Below are positions 10,168 through 23,925 of a stretch of DNA of 64,000 bases, in pieces. A program made the translations under genes and the position numbers. Position 1 is the first letter of the stretch; the number at the start of each line of letters is the position of its first letter. The notes under the pieces are model-generated. The model was not told the DNA's origin. It did not search any database and saw only the letters and a list, made by a program, of their open reading frames with translations. Source of the stretch: Cichorium intybus (lineage: Eukaryota > Streptophyta > Magnoliopsida > Asterales > Asteraceae); contig CM042013.1 of the NCBI GenBank assembly GCA_023525715.1, positions 77,812,994-77,876,993 of the forward strand, written 5' to 3'.

Positions 10168-10323
10168 CCGGTGACCTGAGGGTCAATTGTGAACAACACG
10201 TATAGTTAGAGGGTATAATGCGTACAGAGGGAATACATCGATGGTATTTTTTGAACACTTTAAACGTCGATGGTATTTTGTGAACATTTTTGAAACATTG
10301 TTACCCTTATAAGTCATTTTCCC
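10168..10323 (-). repeat. Right MULE terminal inverted repeat
   Basis: 156 bp, three mismatches to the left TIR. It lies about 240 bp upstream of the transposase reading frame and would hold its promoter. The few mismatches imply that the insertion is recent or that the ends are kept alike by selection or gene conversion. Confidence 0.9.
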
Positions 10324-10415
10324 TTTTAAATATAGTGTTTTTGAGTTTTTGTTTAAGACACACGCTCGGATATTACAAAATATGAATTTGCATATATACA
10401 CGTGGAAAAACACGA

Positions 10416-10417
<2 letters not shown>

Positions 10418-10492
<75 letters not shown>
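10418..10492. repeat. (TA)n microsatellite, 75 bp
   Basis: Pure AT dinucleotides. An element end abuts it on the right ('GGTCCGGTTCCGGTGAG', from 10493). Confidence 0.95.
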
Positions 10493-10494
<2 letters not shown>

Positions 10495-10774
10495 TCCGGT
10501 TCCGGTGAGAACTCTTTTTTCGGTGAGCACTCGCGAGGACACTTTAAAAAAATTGAAAAAAATATAAAAAAAATACAAATCATAAAATCGAGAATAGTAC
10601 TATATTATTATCAAAAAAAAATTTGAAAAAAAAAATTTGAATCATTGCAAAACGTAATGATGTAATTTTTCTGTTTTTATTTTGGATCATTATTTCATTA
10701 TAAAAAAATAATAATAATCGAAAAGTTTTTTTTTGAATCTTTTTTTTTCTCCGATATAGTACTATGATCCATTT

Positions 10775-10906
<132 letters not shown>

Positions 10907-11553
10907 TTGATTAAAAGAAATGTTAAATAGAAAGTTCTAAGCACTAATAAATTTATATAAAAATTGTTGACAATATATAGTTAAATTTTTGGATAATATG
11001 TTATTAAATTAAACACTACAACATAATTGTTGATAAACTTTGAAGACTTATAACATATTTTTTAACCTGTATAACACACGAGTTGAAAACTTAAAAAACC
11101 AAAAAATCAACGTAACAAAAAAGTATTCAAAGTCGTACAACAAATTTCATGAAAAAAAAATCAAACTATAGACAAATGAAACAATATTTTTCGTATATTT
11201 AACAACTAAAAAAAAGTTGAACTTGGTAAGTAGACAAGAACAAAGCTTTACTGTTTCTCAAATCAATCAATTTTTTCTCTCACACTTAATTGATTGTTCA
11301 TAATATGTCATTATAGTAATTAATTATCTATATTTAATTGAGGAGTTACAAGGTAATTAAGGAGTTTAGAGTAACTGACAAACAAATTTTTATTTTGAGA
11401 AAATCAGAAATTCTATAAAAATGACATGTGTACAAGAGGGCTTAGAAGATGACATGTGGCACTTTGAGTTACTTATTTATTAGGATAAGATTTCAATTTT
11501 TTTAAGGTGTACTCGCAAGTCTTCACTTTAAGAAGAGTCCTCACCCGATCTTG

Positions 11554-11664
<111 letters not shown>

Positions 11665-11995
11665 AGAGATTATACAGAGTACCAATAAAAGGTGGAGAAC
11701 TGGAGACTCATTCTGGACGAATCATTTCATAAGAGCACATTAGTAATTGTGTATTTTAGTTAAATTAATAAAGAATAAATTAATTGATAATTTCCTAAAA
11801 TATAGGGATTTGATTAATAGTTACCTAAAATCTAGAGATTTGATTAATAGTTACCTAAAATCTACGGATTTGATTAATATTAGAATAAATTATCATTTAA
11901 TAGGATTTTTTATTAAAAAAAAACGTTATTTTATAAATCGACGTATTAGTATTTTTTTTATTCAAAAAAACGTTTGGAATCATAAATGAATAAAG

Positions 11996-13200
<1,205 letters not shown>

Positions 13201-13477
13201 CAAGCGACTTAAGTATTGTGGCAAATATTAAATTGAAATAGGAAAAAATGATTGTGGCAAAAAAAAACCTATGTATTTTCATACTTTTCGCAATTTGCCG
13301 TAAGATGCAATTCAAAAGCAATTTGCCGTAATCACAAGCAATTTGCCGTAAGATGCAACATTCATACGAACTCTAAGCAATTGAATAATATTAAATTGAA
13401 ATAGGAAAAAAGGATTGTGGCAAAAGTGTGAAAATACATATTTATTAAAAGGAATAAAAAAAGTTGCCGATAATTAC

Positions 13478-13717
13478 CTTTAGATCCTAGAACTGTATCC
13501 TTCCCTTGGAAGGCCAAGAGGCCGGTGGTCTATTGTCCTCCACAATTGCTGGCGGCTCTGATGGAATGTTCATGAATTGTCTGATCCGCTCTACTGAAAT
13601 CACATAATTGGCTAAACTACAATACCATCTAGTCAAGAACACTTGGGTACCCGTCAATGTAAGTGCGTAAGAAAGAGATAATCCAACCAAACCTATTCCA
13701 TCGCCGCTAATTTCCAA
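13478..13717 (-). pseudogene. Captured exon of an ABCC (MRP-type) transporter
   Basis: The minus strand encodes about 75 residues matching the end of the second membrane domain and the linker to the second nucleotide-binding domain of plant ABCC transporters: GLVGLSLSYALTLTGTQVF, then SLANYVISVERIRQFMNIPSEPP, then RPPASWPSKGRI. A TAG stop follows three codons before a still-good donor (CTAAAG|GTAATT at 13477/13478), so the exon edge is preserved while the frame is broken; the stop fits a C-to-T change of a Gln codon. The rest of the gene is absent. It lies inside the Pack-type element beside another gene fragment on the same strand, so this is gene capture, not a decayed resident gene. Confidence 0.8.
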
Positions 13718-13769
13718 AATCAGAAATCTAATTATCGGAAATCACTAATCTGAATTGGAAATCGCTGGC

Positions 13770-14040
13770 TTAAGGCGCGGGTCGAGGTGGAGTGCCGGCG
13801 TCGGCGTCGGCGTGGCTGGAGGCGGTGTCGTCGGCGTGGCTGGAGGCAGTTTCGTCGACGTTGGTTTTCTTGGAGATGGATGAACCGATGGTCTGGACGG
13901 CTGAATAGTGGTGGTGCATTGGGGCGCTGATGATGGCGGTGGTGGCCATGAAAAACCAGTGATATAACAAGTATGTTTTCAAAGGGAAGAGAGGATGGTG
14001 GAGACGTGAAGAGAGATTTGGTGCTGGAGGTTGTTTTATC
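13770..14040 (-). pseudogene. Captured 5' end of an unidentified host gene
   Basis: A GC-rich patch in AT-rich surroundings encodes on the minus strand an N-terminus rich in Ser, Thr, Ala and His: MATTAIISAPMHHHYSAVQT and onward, then ASSHADDTASSHADADAG. Composition resembles a chloroplast transit peptide followed by a low-complexity stretch. Upstream lie 'CTCTCTTCACGTCTCCACC' and an AAACCCTA element, as in a plant promoter and leader. It ends at a stop soon after. I do not recognise the gene. It shares strand and element with the ABCC exon, so both may be transcribed from the right end of the Pack-type element. Confidence 0.5.
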
Positions 14041-14289
14041 CTAGGGTTTAGGGTTGGTAAATTTGGGAAAGTAAAATTGACGGGAGAGAGAATGGGTGAT
14101 TTTAGGAGTAGATAAAATTAAGCCAATGATCAATTACCTCAATACCCTTAGGTTAATTATAATTCATATTAAATTAATTTAAATGTATTGATAATTATAG
14201 AATTACCCCTTAATCATAGTCTTAGATCTTAATATTTGAAAAGCCCAGATCTATCCTCCAGTTCTCTACCTTTTACTGGTTATCTATTG

Positions 14290-14291
<2 letters not shown>

Positions 14292-14369
<78 letters not shown>
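14292..14369. repeat. (TA)n microsatellite, about 78 bp
   Basis: Pure TA tract at the right end of the Pack-type element. The next unit starts directly with AGGATCAAATACAG. Confidence 0.95.
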
Positions 14370-14371
<2 letters not shown>

Positions 14372-14832
14372 ATCAAATACAGATCCTAAATATTGTGCGA
14401 TCGTAGAACTGAATCACGTCCATTTATGTTTCAAGGATACGATCGGTATTTCGAGCAGATCTCCGAATTTCAAATTAAATTCTATTTACGACAATTAATA
14501 TTTTCAATTGATAATCGTAACCGATAACGATATCAGTTTGAATTCAGATTTGATTACATAATCAATAGTTCGTTCATAGATCCCGATTTTGTGCTTGTCG
14601 TTTGTTAGATCATTAAAATCTATCGTATGTATAATCACAGTAAGTGTTTATATTGTTCACGCGTTCGTAGCGTTCGTATCAGAATTTTACACAGGTATGA
14701 ATGAAAATCTATAATGTTTTAAATGGTTTATTTTATGCTAATTTGATTGTGCGAATTGTATAATTGTAACAATTTTGTTGTGCGAAGTATATAATTTTGA
14801 CAATTCTGTGCGTATGTTTTGTGGTATGAATT

Positions 14833-15203
14833 TCATTATCTGGGAATGGTGATAGTTGGGTGATACGAAGTTTATTCTCTGATTTTATGTTTTGTGGTAT
14901 GAATTTCATTCTCTGAGAATGGTGATATGCTATTTTTATGGTTACATTGATTTTATGACAGATTGTCTGTTCATTTGCCATTTAAATCGAATATGTCATT
15001 CCTTAACGGTGTTGAGTGTTATGTTTTTATTGCCATTCTTGGAGAATGTTGATAACATCACTTGTTTGGTATGGCCATTCTCAGAGAATGGTCTTAACTT
15101 TTATGTTTGGTTAGGCCATTCTTAGAGAATGGGGTAAATGTAATGTGAGTTTGACCATTCTCAGAGAATGGTACATTTTGTGTAACTCATTCTTAGAGAA
15201 TGG
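14833..15203. repeat. Array of seven 17-bp palindromes, CCATTCTCAGAGAATGG
   Basis: Copies lie at about 14833, 14906, 15033, 15075, 15116, 15155 and 15187, the last five spaced 42, 41, 39 and 32 bp. The best copies are 'CCATTCTCAGAGAATGG' (15075, 15155); others vary in the middle or at the ends. The spacers differ from each other. The surrounding DNA (14370-15612) is non-coding. Confidence 0.85.
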
Positions 15204-15609
15204 ACCGGACATTATCTCCTCTTCGTGAACTGGTTCGTCTCCCTGTCATCGGTGATTCCTTGTGGATGCAGGTTCCGAAGAAAGTAGGTATCAACAATTT
15301 ATGTCGCCGTCGTTGAATTGAGTTGATAAAATATTCTCTGTTGATTTTGTACGTTTTTATTCTTTGATCGTGATTCTTGTAACTGAACAAATCGTGTCCG
15401 TGATTTTAGCATGCGAATAGCACATTCCGTTGTTATGGGTCTATATTTTTTTTTACTGTTTTACCCTTATGTGTGATTTTTAATTTAAAAATATTGAAAT
15501 TCTTTGTTTTTATTTACGAGAATGCCATTTGATCATGTCCCTTGATTTTGTCAATCTAACAGTCCAAGTTGAACCCTACAATCACACTATATTTGCCAAA
15601 TTCATTTAA

Positions 15610-16260
<651 letters not shown>

Positions 16261-16346
<86 letters not shown>
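16261..16346. repeat. (TA)n microsatellite, about 86 bp
   Basis: Pure TA tract between the MITE-like element and a Helitron 3' end. Confidence 0.95.
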
Positions 16347-16347
<1 letters not shown>

Positions 16348-17100
16348 TAGCAGTGGACCCGCGCGATGCGGCGGGCGGGAATTTCGTCAGAGAGGTGGGG
16401 AGAGAGAAGTTGGTGCAATGTCTGGGGTTAAAATTTAAAATATTGTGGTTGTTTGGAAAGTAAGTTGCTAAAAAGAGCATATTTTGAAAAATATGTTGTT
16501 AAAAAGTACCATATTTTAAAATGTACCGTGCTAAAAAAACATGTTTTGAAAATACGTTGCTAAAAAACTCTTTTGTCAGGCGGACATAGAGGAATTCTTG
16601 ACAAAAACACTCTTTTGTCAGCATGCTGACTAACAGCTATTCTTGCATCAATGACATCTTCTTGGAAAGTTTTGCATATCAATATGGTGCTTTTACATAA
16701 TCCACTTGAGAGATCGATATTCCATCAGTGTATCACTCGACACCCGATGTTTATCCGAAGGTAATGTTGAGGCATACCACTAACACTTCGCAAGTTCAAG
16801 AATTCTGTCGAGTATAAGTTATTCTTATCGTCTTCTGCTTCATTAAAACTGTAGTAAACTTTTTGCTCTTCAGAAAATCATTCCATCAAATGATCATTAA
16901 TCTCGTCAACACTTTCATTTTGAGTTGATAGTATAGCCCTTAAATGATAATCTTGAATCGACTTAGCTTTTGGGTGGTGAATAGTACCCGTACAAAGTTG
17001 CAAGCATATTATAGTTTCTTTTTGGCGATTAGCTTCCTTTCGGAAAGATGACATGTTCCACATAAAATTCACTGCATCATAAGTTAATATTTGGTTTATG
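16347..17100 (-). mobile_element. Helitron 3' part with terminus
   Basis: CTAG (16347-16350) and the hairpin 'CCCGCGCGATGCGGCGGG' (16358-16375) mark the 3' end on the minus strand. Helicase-coding sequence lies upstream of it at 16560-17072, so the element descends from an autonomous Helitron. Between them is a stretch with repeated 'GTTGCTAAAAA' words. The 5' part was not found; 17100-17581 shows nothing recognisable. Confidence 0.75.
16560..17072 (-). pseudogene. Helitron Pif1-type helicase, C-terminal fragment
   Basis: On the minus strand the segment reads AILSTQNESVDEINDHLM, then after frame breaks EDDKNNLYSTEFLN, a VSGMPQHYLR stretch, then FQEDVIDARI and a final KRVFLSRIPLCPP. These match in order the C-terminal third of the Pif1-like helicase of plant RepHel proteins, which unwinds DNA during rolling-circle transposition. 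There is at least one frameshift and several stops, and the Walker motifs and Rep domain are missing. The fragment points toward the CTAG terminus at 16347, as it should. Confidence 0.78.
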
Positions 17101-17581
17101 ATCTATTTTGGAACCAAGTCGATATAAATCGTAAGTTTATATTTCGTTTAAGATCAAAATATAAATCGTAAAAAGAATGCATTCCAAATGACCAAAAATC
17201 AATGAGCATGATTTGGTTTTTACCATAAACCAAAATTGAAAAAGTAAGCTTCATATTTATAAATTCATTTGTTGGTTTCAAAATACCCACTTTGTAATTT
17301 TAATTTTTTTTATATTTTCTCATTTTTATATCTTTGATTGAAAATTTTGCCGATGTCATGTATAATGCAGGTGACGATAAATAGTTTTTTTTTTTTTGGC
17401 AATGTTTTTTTTTGGCAATGTATAGGTAAATAGTTAAATTTTGTTGAAATTCTCGTATTCGGTATCATAATCCTTCTCAATAAACAGTATTATTATACAA
17501 ACTTTTATTTTAAAATTTAAGGTGGATTTGGTGTCCGATAAATTAATAACATACAATGTTAAAAGGTTAAGATATTAGTTA

Positions 17582-18275
17582 TGTTGGATTAGGTGTCTAA
17601 GCCATGACTAATAATTTGTATTTACCTAATTAATAGAAGCAAAGTCCATTTGGGTTGCCCTCATAGCTGGAGGTTTGGTAGAAATTTCGGTAGAGAGAAA
17701 GGTTGGTTTATTATGGGATTAATAAATCAATAGAAATAAAAGATATGGTTTGTTAATATATTAAAGTGATAATATATTAATTAGAAACTATATTGATTGA
17801 TTAATAATTAATCAGAAATTAATTGGATTGATTTCTGTGGCATTAATTAGATTAATCAGGAAGTCAGGGATTAAAGTCGTACAAATTCAATAGTTAAATA
17901 ACGGCGCGCGGCGCGCAAATGTAAAGGCCGCGATGCGCGTACGTATAATCCGGAAAATGACTGACGGCTAGGGTTTCTTGTTTCCCTATAAATAGGGAAC
18001 CCTAGACCTCATTATAAGTGCTCATTCTATTATTCTCTCTGGAATTTTCGTGACCTTCCTCTGGCTCCCTGGGTGTGATCTCATTTGAGGCAGGACACTT
18101 GTGTTGCTTAGCTTCAAGATTAAAACTAAAGGTTAGTTTTTCTGATTTATTCTTTTAGTTAATTTTTGTTTGGCCTTGAGGAATTAGTTACATGTTCAAA
18201 GTAAGAAAACATAGATCTTTTCTAGGTTGCATGTGAACTTAGGTTATTTAGTTCATGGTTGCGGAAAACCTTTCA
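17582..18275 (+). repeat. 5' LTR of the non-coding copia-derived element
   Basis: 694 bp, TGTTGG...TTTCA. 'CCCTATAAATAGGG' (about 17983-17996) is a TATA box inside a palindrome. 'GGCGCGCGGCGCGC' (about 17904-17917) lies upstream in U3. Confidence 0.9.
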
Positions 18276-18276
18276 G

Positions 18277-18288
18277 TGGTATCAGAGC
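18277..18288 (+). other. Primer-binding site (tRNA-iMet)
   Basis: TGGTATCAGAGC one base after the 5' LTR, complementary to the 3' end of plant initiator tRNA-Met. Confidence 0.9.
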
Positions 18289-19619
18289 TTTTGGTTGTTT
18301 TCTTATTGAATGGCTGTAATAGTTTTCTTAATTAGGGTTTATTGTTTATAAATCTTTTGGGTCTGATTTCGATTTTGGGGTTTAGGGTTTTTGAAACCCT
18401 AGCCCCTCCCCCCTTCTTTTTCGATTTTCCTAGTTAGGGTTTTAGGAGGTTTTCTATTTTTGGTAACTCTAATTGGTTAATTAAATGGATAACCTTAAAT
18501 CCAGTTTGTTTGATTTCGATAATTAGGGGTTTAAGATAGGTTTGAATTGATTTGATTAATTTGGAAAAACCTATCTACATTTGAATTGATTTAATTAATT
18601 GTTTAATTAAAAGATAATTCAAGGGATTTAATTTAATGGTTAAATTTCGAAAATTAAAGGATAAATCCTAAATATTTTAAAAGGTTTAAAATATCTAGAT
18701 TTAATTAATTTAATTAATAGTTTAATTAAAAGATGAATTAAATCGAATTTAAAGGTTTAATTTAATTTGAAATTAATAGTTAAATTTCAGGAAAATTAAA
18801 AGATAAACCAGGAATATTTTAATAGATTTAAAATACATCTTATATATATTATTAAAGGTTAATACTATATGTATAAGATAAATTGGTTAGTCAAATCATT
18901 AGTAGGCCTCATTCACGAAGCTGGTCTATAAAGTGGGTATAAGAAGACTGCCTATAAAATGGCGGTCTAATGGGTGTTCACTCTCACCCACCGCTCGCCT
19001 GATCAGTGGAGGGTCGTTAGCCGAACAGTTTTGATAGGACCGCTTAATCATTAAAAGTATAATGATCAAAGTACTAGAACCCGTACAAGAATTCCCAATC
19101 TAGTTACTTTAAAAAAGAAAAAATGTGAATTTGATGCTAACCTATGAAATTGCACATTGCACTTTATGAAACGTTGGTGGAGCGTGTGTGGGTTACCGGC
19201 ACACCAATGGGGGTTCATAAAGAGTGGCAATGGGTTTCTCGGGTGTTATCATTGTTGATGGAGCGTGTGTGGTTAACCGGCACATCAATTTGAGATGATA
19301 ATGGACCCCGAGAGTACCAAGCTAATTTGCATGGTTATTCACACCCGGTTTGTGATCCTCGGCATCCCAGTCACAAACGGTGGGGCATATCCGAGATTAA
19401 ACATGCCATTGAACAGTTCAATGAATCTCACAGATCTAGGAATTTCATAAAACTGAAATTGATAAAGGTTATCTACCTTAATGACCACTGTGTTGTGACT
19501 ACGGCATCCCTCTTCACAGCATAGTTGGGGTATTTTGGATCCTAGCCTTGTTAAATATATATATTGGGTAATTATTTAAAAGGATTAATTAAACGAATAA
19601 ATTCAAATTTTATATATGT

Positions 19620-20300
19620 CTGAAGAAAATGTCATTCTCCTCCTTCACCCATTTCTAAGAGCTTCAGAAAGCACCTGTTTAGTATGGTAAGGCTGACTGG
19701 CCTGAACTATGTGATATGGTTTTACAATTAGAGAATAGTTCTTAGTTTTGCTGACGAACCATATCTGACTGAGTGTCCGCTCCCAAACATGGCATCACAC
19801 AGCAGCTTGTGATGAGCATGACTCCTTGACTATTGAGTCCAAGGAAGTTCGTTGCCTTATGCTATTGATCATTAACCCCGAGTTTCGCAGGGATTTAGAA
19901 TTCCTGGGGTCTGATAAGTTAGCACAGCTAGTTCAGGAAAGGTTCCGTGAACTGGTTGAATAAAGGGAACGAACTAGGATCTTCAAAGAGCTTGAAGTTG
20001 CAAGCTAGAAGGAAGTAGCACCAGTTTGCATGTTCCCGAGATTGAGGGATACATAGGCGAACAGTATAAAACTGGTTTCCCTTTGTGATCGGGAGTTAAG
20101 CATTAGCTCAACTCGCTGATCTGTTCATCCAGATGAACAGAAAGGGTAACCGGATAAGACAATCATGGAAGTGCATTCAATGTCGACTCTGTATGAATCG
20201 TTCATGGAGAAGCATAGTTCCATTAATTCAGCTGCTTCAGGATTGAGTCCAGTATTAAGGTGCATCAAGAAATGATCCAGATCGTCTGGACCGATTGTTC
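19620..20300 (+). pseudogene. Decayed copia gag
   Basis: Conceptual reading gives LTGLNYVIWF.NLRIVLSFADEPY, then scraps resembling the helix-rich gag of copia elements up to a region near 20150-20220. There are many stops and shifts. Identification rests on this one alignment-like stretch. Confidence 0.55.
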
Positions 20301-20409
20301 GATGTTTCAAACTGGGAATCCATAAGGCGGGACACAGTCACAGAAAGATTGGAAAAATGCTCTAAAGCCAAACCGTTTGGCAAACGCAGTAATATCTTAA
20401 AACTCAGAA

Positions 20410-20560
20410 TGCCTGATCCTCATTTCCTTGATACAGGATGTGTTTCTCACATTTGCTCTGTATGCACGGACTCTGTAGGATGCGGGATGTTGTCGCACAG
20501 GAGCATATTCAGATTGGATATGGAGCTCGTGCATTTTTGGAGTTAAGCTAGATATTTGTT
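20410..20560 (+). pseudogene. Decayed copia protease
   Basis: FLDTGCVSHIC followed by MLSHRSIFRLDMELVHFW resembles the aspartic protease of copia elements, DTG being the active site. No intact flanks remain. A second knuckle-like stretch (HSGYPLKEEYF, about 21560) lies downstream of it, out of the usual order. Confidence 0.5.
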
Positions 20561-22439
20561 CTTGTTATTAGTTTATAGATACATACGACATGGATTCGCA
20601 TAGTACATTGTTCTGAGGATAATTCTGGTTTAATGAAATATTATATTTTTTTTGAAACATGATTGTTTTAAATTGTCCTCGAAATGTTGTGTGAATGTGT
20701 TGATGACGTAAATGGTAATAACTTGAATGTTGATACATCCAATGGGACTGGATTTGTAAATTGTGTTCTTTATGATTGTTAAAGTGAATTTTATGAGAAT
20801 CACTTCAACCAAAGGTCCAGTTGGACAGGACTTTGGAATCATTTGACTTAGAGTCACATGATGAATTGAGTGCTTAATAAAATTAATTGTGGCAAGAAAG
20901 GAATCGCCCAAATATCCAATGAATAGGATTTTGGAATCAGTTGACTTGGAGTCAGGTGATGATTGCATGTCTTGAACAATATTAACAAAGTCATAAATTT
21001 ACATGGAACTGTAAGGTATTAAGATTTTGAGCAACAGACACATAAGTTACTGTGTATTGCTCGAATCTTCGAACAGAACACGATTAGTTATGCTTCATGA
21101 TATTTGCCAAATGGTTTGACAAATATGGTTTCGTTTATCGAAATAAGCGATTGATTGGAACCTTGAAGTGTTCAAAGATTTCAAAGGAAGCATAAGATCA
21201 ACGGAACCTGAGTAACAACATAGACTGAGAAAATGTTTTCACAGTTTATCCTCTTCCAAGAACACTAATGGTTATAATGTGTCTTAGGGAAGATGATGGA
21301 GCATTGATCGAAATAGTTTTGATCCTCGGTGTATAAGATACATCGGATACATTTCCGACTAATATTTCAATGAATTGAATATTCAACCAGTCAGACCGCA
21401 GAAGCCATATTCCGACCACATCTTAGACTAAGTAGGTTATGTTGACACTGTCTGAAATGTAAAGTTGGGATCGTCCCACTAGTACATAGAAAGTCCAGGG
21501 TCATGTAGCATTCGTCTGAATCTCATGATAAGCCTGAAACTGATCAGCAATGTCGTTTCATTGGCCACTCCGGTTATCCTTTGAAAGAAGAGTACTTTTA
21601 GAAAGAACTCAAGTTCTAAGGAAACAGTGGGAGTAAGAATAATTCTGAATGAGTTCAGGGATTAGCCAAGTGAAAGAACCTTTAGTCACCACTGGGACTT
21701 GACCAGGAATTAGATTCCTATTAAACCTGACATACCCTCTCTTCGCTTGACCAGTAGTTATTGTCACTGTCATAAGGAGTTATGATTTGGGTGATATACC
21801 GGGTAGTGGTAAAACACTAAAGATGGTACGGATAATAATCCGACTGCTGGAAGCATTGGTGAGCCCAGTTGCTGCCAAATAAGAGAACCTTACCGCGAGA
21901 CATAGTCTATGTGATAGTTTGATTGATCTTTACAACTGGTCTAGGAACCAGTGGGAGTAATTGAATCATCAAAAGAAGGGAACATAGAAATGTACTTACA
22001 GAACATCTGGTTGAATGAGTCATCACTTGGAGTCAAGCAATTGATTCTGAGAGAAGCACTCTCAATAGAAGATGTAATTTGAGAGGATTCTGCGTGGCAT
22101 AGTGTGAGTCGTTAGTGGAGCGTGTGTGGTTTACTGGCACACTAATAAGGACTCACATAGAGCATGCCATTACAAAAGGTACACGGCCCCGGGATTCGTC
22201 CTATGGGCATCTCGCAAGAAATGATATTCGGATTCTCAAAATAGGCCAAAAGGTTTAGATTTTGTGATTAGCCTGAAAGATTTCCTTTAATATGTCGGAA
22301 AGGTTTGGATTTTGGTTTCGAAAAATGTGCCATAAGTTCTGGATTTTGTGAATAGTCCGAAAGAGTCATATAACGGTGTCAAAGCCAGTTGGAGTATCGT
22401 TGTTATCTGATATCATTGTATGTGGGTTACATACTGGTT

Positions 22440-22960
22440 CTAGGAAACGTCTCTTATCATTACAAAGTGTAATGACTTGGTGTTAAGAAACGGTTCGCTA
22501 TGAAAGACTTTAAGAGATAGAACATACTCAGGTGGTTGTGAACATCTATTAGATAGATCAGAATTCTGCCAATATGATCTTGATGAGATTCAAGATGCAT
22601 AACCCCAGGAATGGAGTTTCCTGTCATTACAAAGTGTAATGAATTGGCATGAAAGAAACAAAGAAGGTGCAACATACTTACGTAGTTCACAGACATCTAT
22701 CGGATAGATGAGACTGACAGTATAGACTTAGCCGTTGAGAATATGATCTTGATGGGATTCAAGATGCATAAGAAAGAGTCTTCGAAAGGAAATGTTTCCG
22801 GAAATCATGACACAAGGATTATTGGTAATCTTAGGATTCCGAAAGGGTTGGGAATGAGATTACATCAGGTTCCACGAGCCACTTGGACCAATCAGAAGTG
22901 TTATGAACATATCCTGATGACTTAATGCTTAGAGCATTGTAAGTTGGATTCAGGATATTG
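22440..22960 (+). pseudogene. Decayed copia reverse transcriptase, partly duplicated
   Basis: Two related stretches start near 22456 and 22621 with 'CATTACAAAGTGTAATGA' and each leads into 'ATGATCTTGATG' and attcaagatgcataa. Both conceptual readings resemble the same part of copia RT (...LMRFKMH... and ILMGFKMHKKESSKG). So a segment of about 165 bp has been duplicated in the decayed pol. Confidence 0.5.
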
Positions 22961-23925
22961 CCTGGCTGAGAATACTGAATGGATTTTTGAACAGACGTGA
23001 GAAATCATTGGGAAATGATTAGGGTGATTGATTTGAAAGGGTTTTCAAATCGGTAATTGTTTACACCAGAACGTGGTGTTGTAGGACTTCGTGGTTAAAG
23101 AATTTCGTTGGTCTCTGATGGAGCGCGTGTGGTTCACCGGCACATCATGACACCTCGAAATTGTCTTAGGGTGTAGTCATATAGACTAAAGACCCGAGAA
23201 CCATGGGCAGTCACGGTACACATCACCGGAATGGAGTTGTGAGAGAGAATGACAAAATGACAAATTGAGATATCATCGGAAGAGTATCCGATAGGATCAT
23301 CTGCAATAAAGTGTATAAGTGTTAGACACTTGGATACATAGAAAGAGTGAAAAGGTCATAGACATAGATATAAAAGGCTTGAGTTGAAAGTTTAAAAGAG
23401 AATAAGAAACCGATAATAGTTATGATAAATCTGACTTGGTGATTACCTCGTGGAGACTTGGTAATTAGCAAGGTGGTTGCTCATTGATAGTACGAAAACG
23501 CATCGGTAACTCGGTGTTATAAAACGTGCTGTTGTGAGTGATTTGTCGGGTAAAAGATATAACATATTAGTCGAAGCTTATTTGTCCCTTGACCCAGACG
23601 GGAAACGGATATCTGTTGGCCACTCGATGATTTTGAAGTTGACTGAAGCGCTGGCCAGCCAGGACTGAATTGATTCGTTCAATTAGAAGTCTAAAAGTCA
23701 TAAGTAATATCGGAAATCGGGAAACAGTGTGTCAGACAGAGATTGATCTCAATCCATGTCTCATGTCTGAAAATATCTTGTTGGATGGAGGATCATCTGA
23801 TCACTAGTCTATGGACAGAACTGACTAGGTCAGAGTTCGGCAGCAGTTTCTAGGAAGCTACAGTTTGCTGATTAATTAGAGGTTAAATTGGTAATTATAG
23901 TCATAGACTTATCCAAGTGGGAGAC

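Larger units (their letters stand above)
5868..10323. mobile_element. Complete MULE with 156-bp TIRs, 9-bp TSD and two genes
   Basis: The terminal inverted repeats 5868-6023 and 10168-10323 match at all but three of 156 positions and begin GGGAAAATGAC. They are flanked by a perfect 9-bp duplication, TTTTAAATA (5859-5867 and 10324-10332), the size that Mutator-like transposition makes. Inside are two convergent genes: a GRF zinc-finger protein reading right from the left TIR, and a mudrA-like transposase reading left from the right TIR. Between them lies a repeat-rich centre. This is the mudrA/mudrB layout of MuDR, with a different second gene. The transposase is broken, so this copy cannot move by itself. 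Confidence 0.92.
19175..23150 (+). repeat. Four dispersed copies of a GGAGCGTGTGTGG...CCGGCACA motif
   Basis: Copies at about 19175, 19255, 22117 and 23119, each with tggagcgtgtgtggttnaccggcacaycaat and then a segment related to its neighbours. They do not code. They are scattered through the decayed interior and may be signals of this non-autonomous family. Confidence 0.8.

Noticed and set aside
10349..10626. Open frames of alternating Tyr-Ile
   Set aside because: Translations of the (TA)n tract; the same holds at 11473-11685, 15569-15847 and 16238-16480.
14833..15203. CRISPR array
   Set aside because: The palindromes vary and spacing runs from 32 to over 120 bp, with no cas genes; the genome is a plant's.
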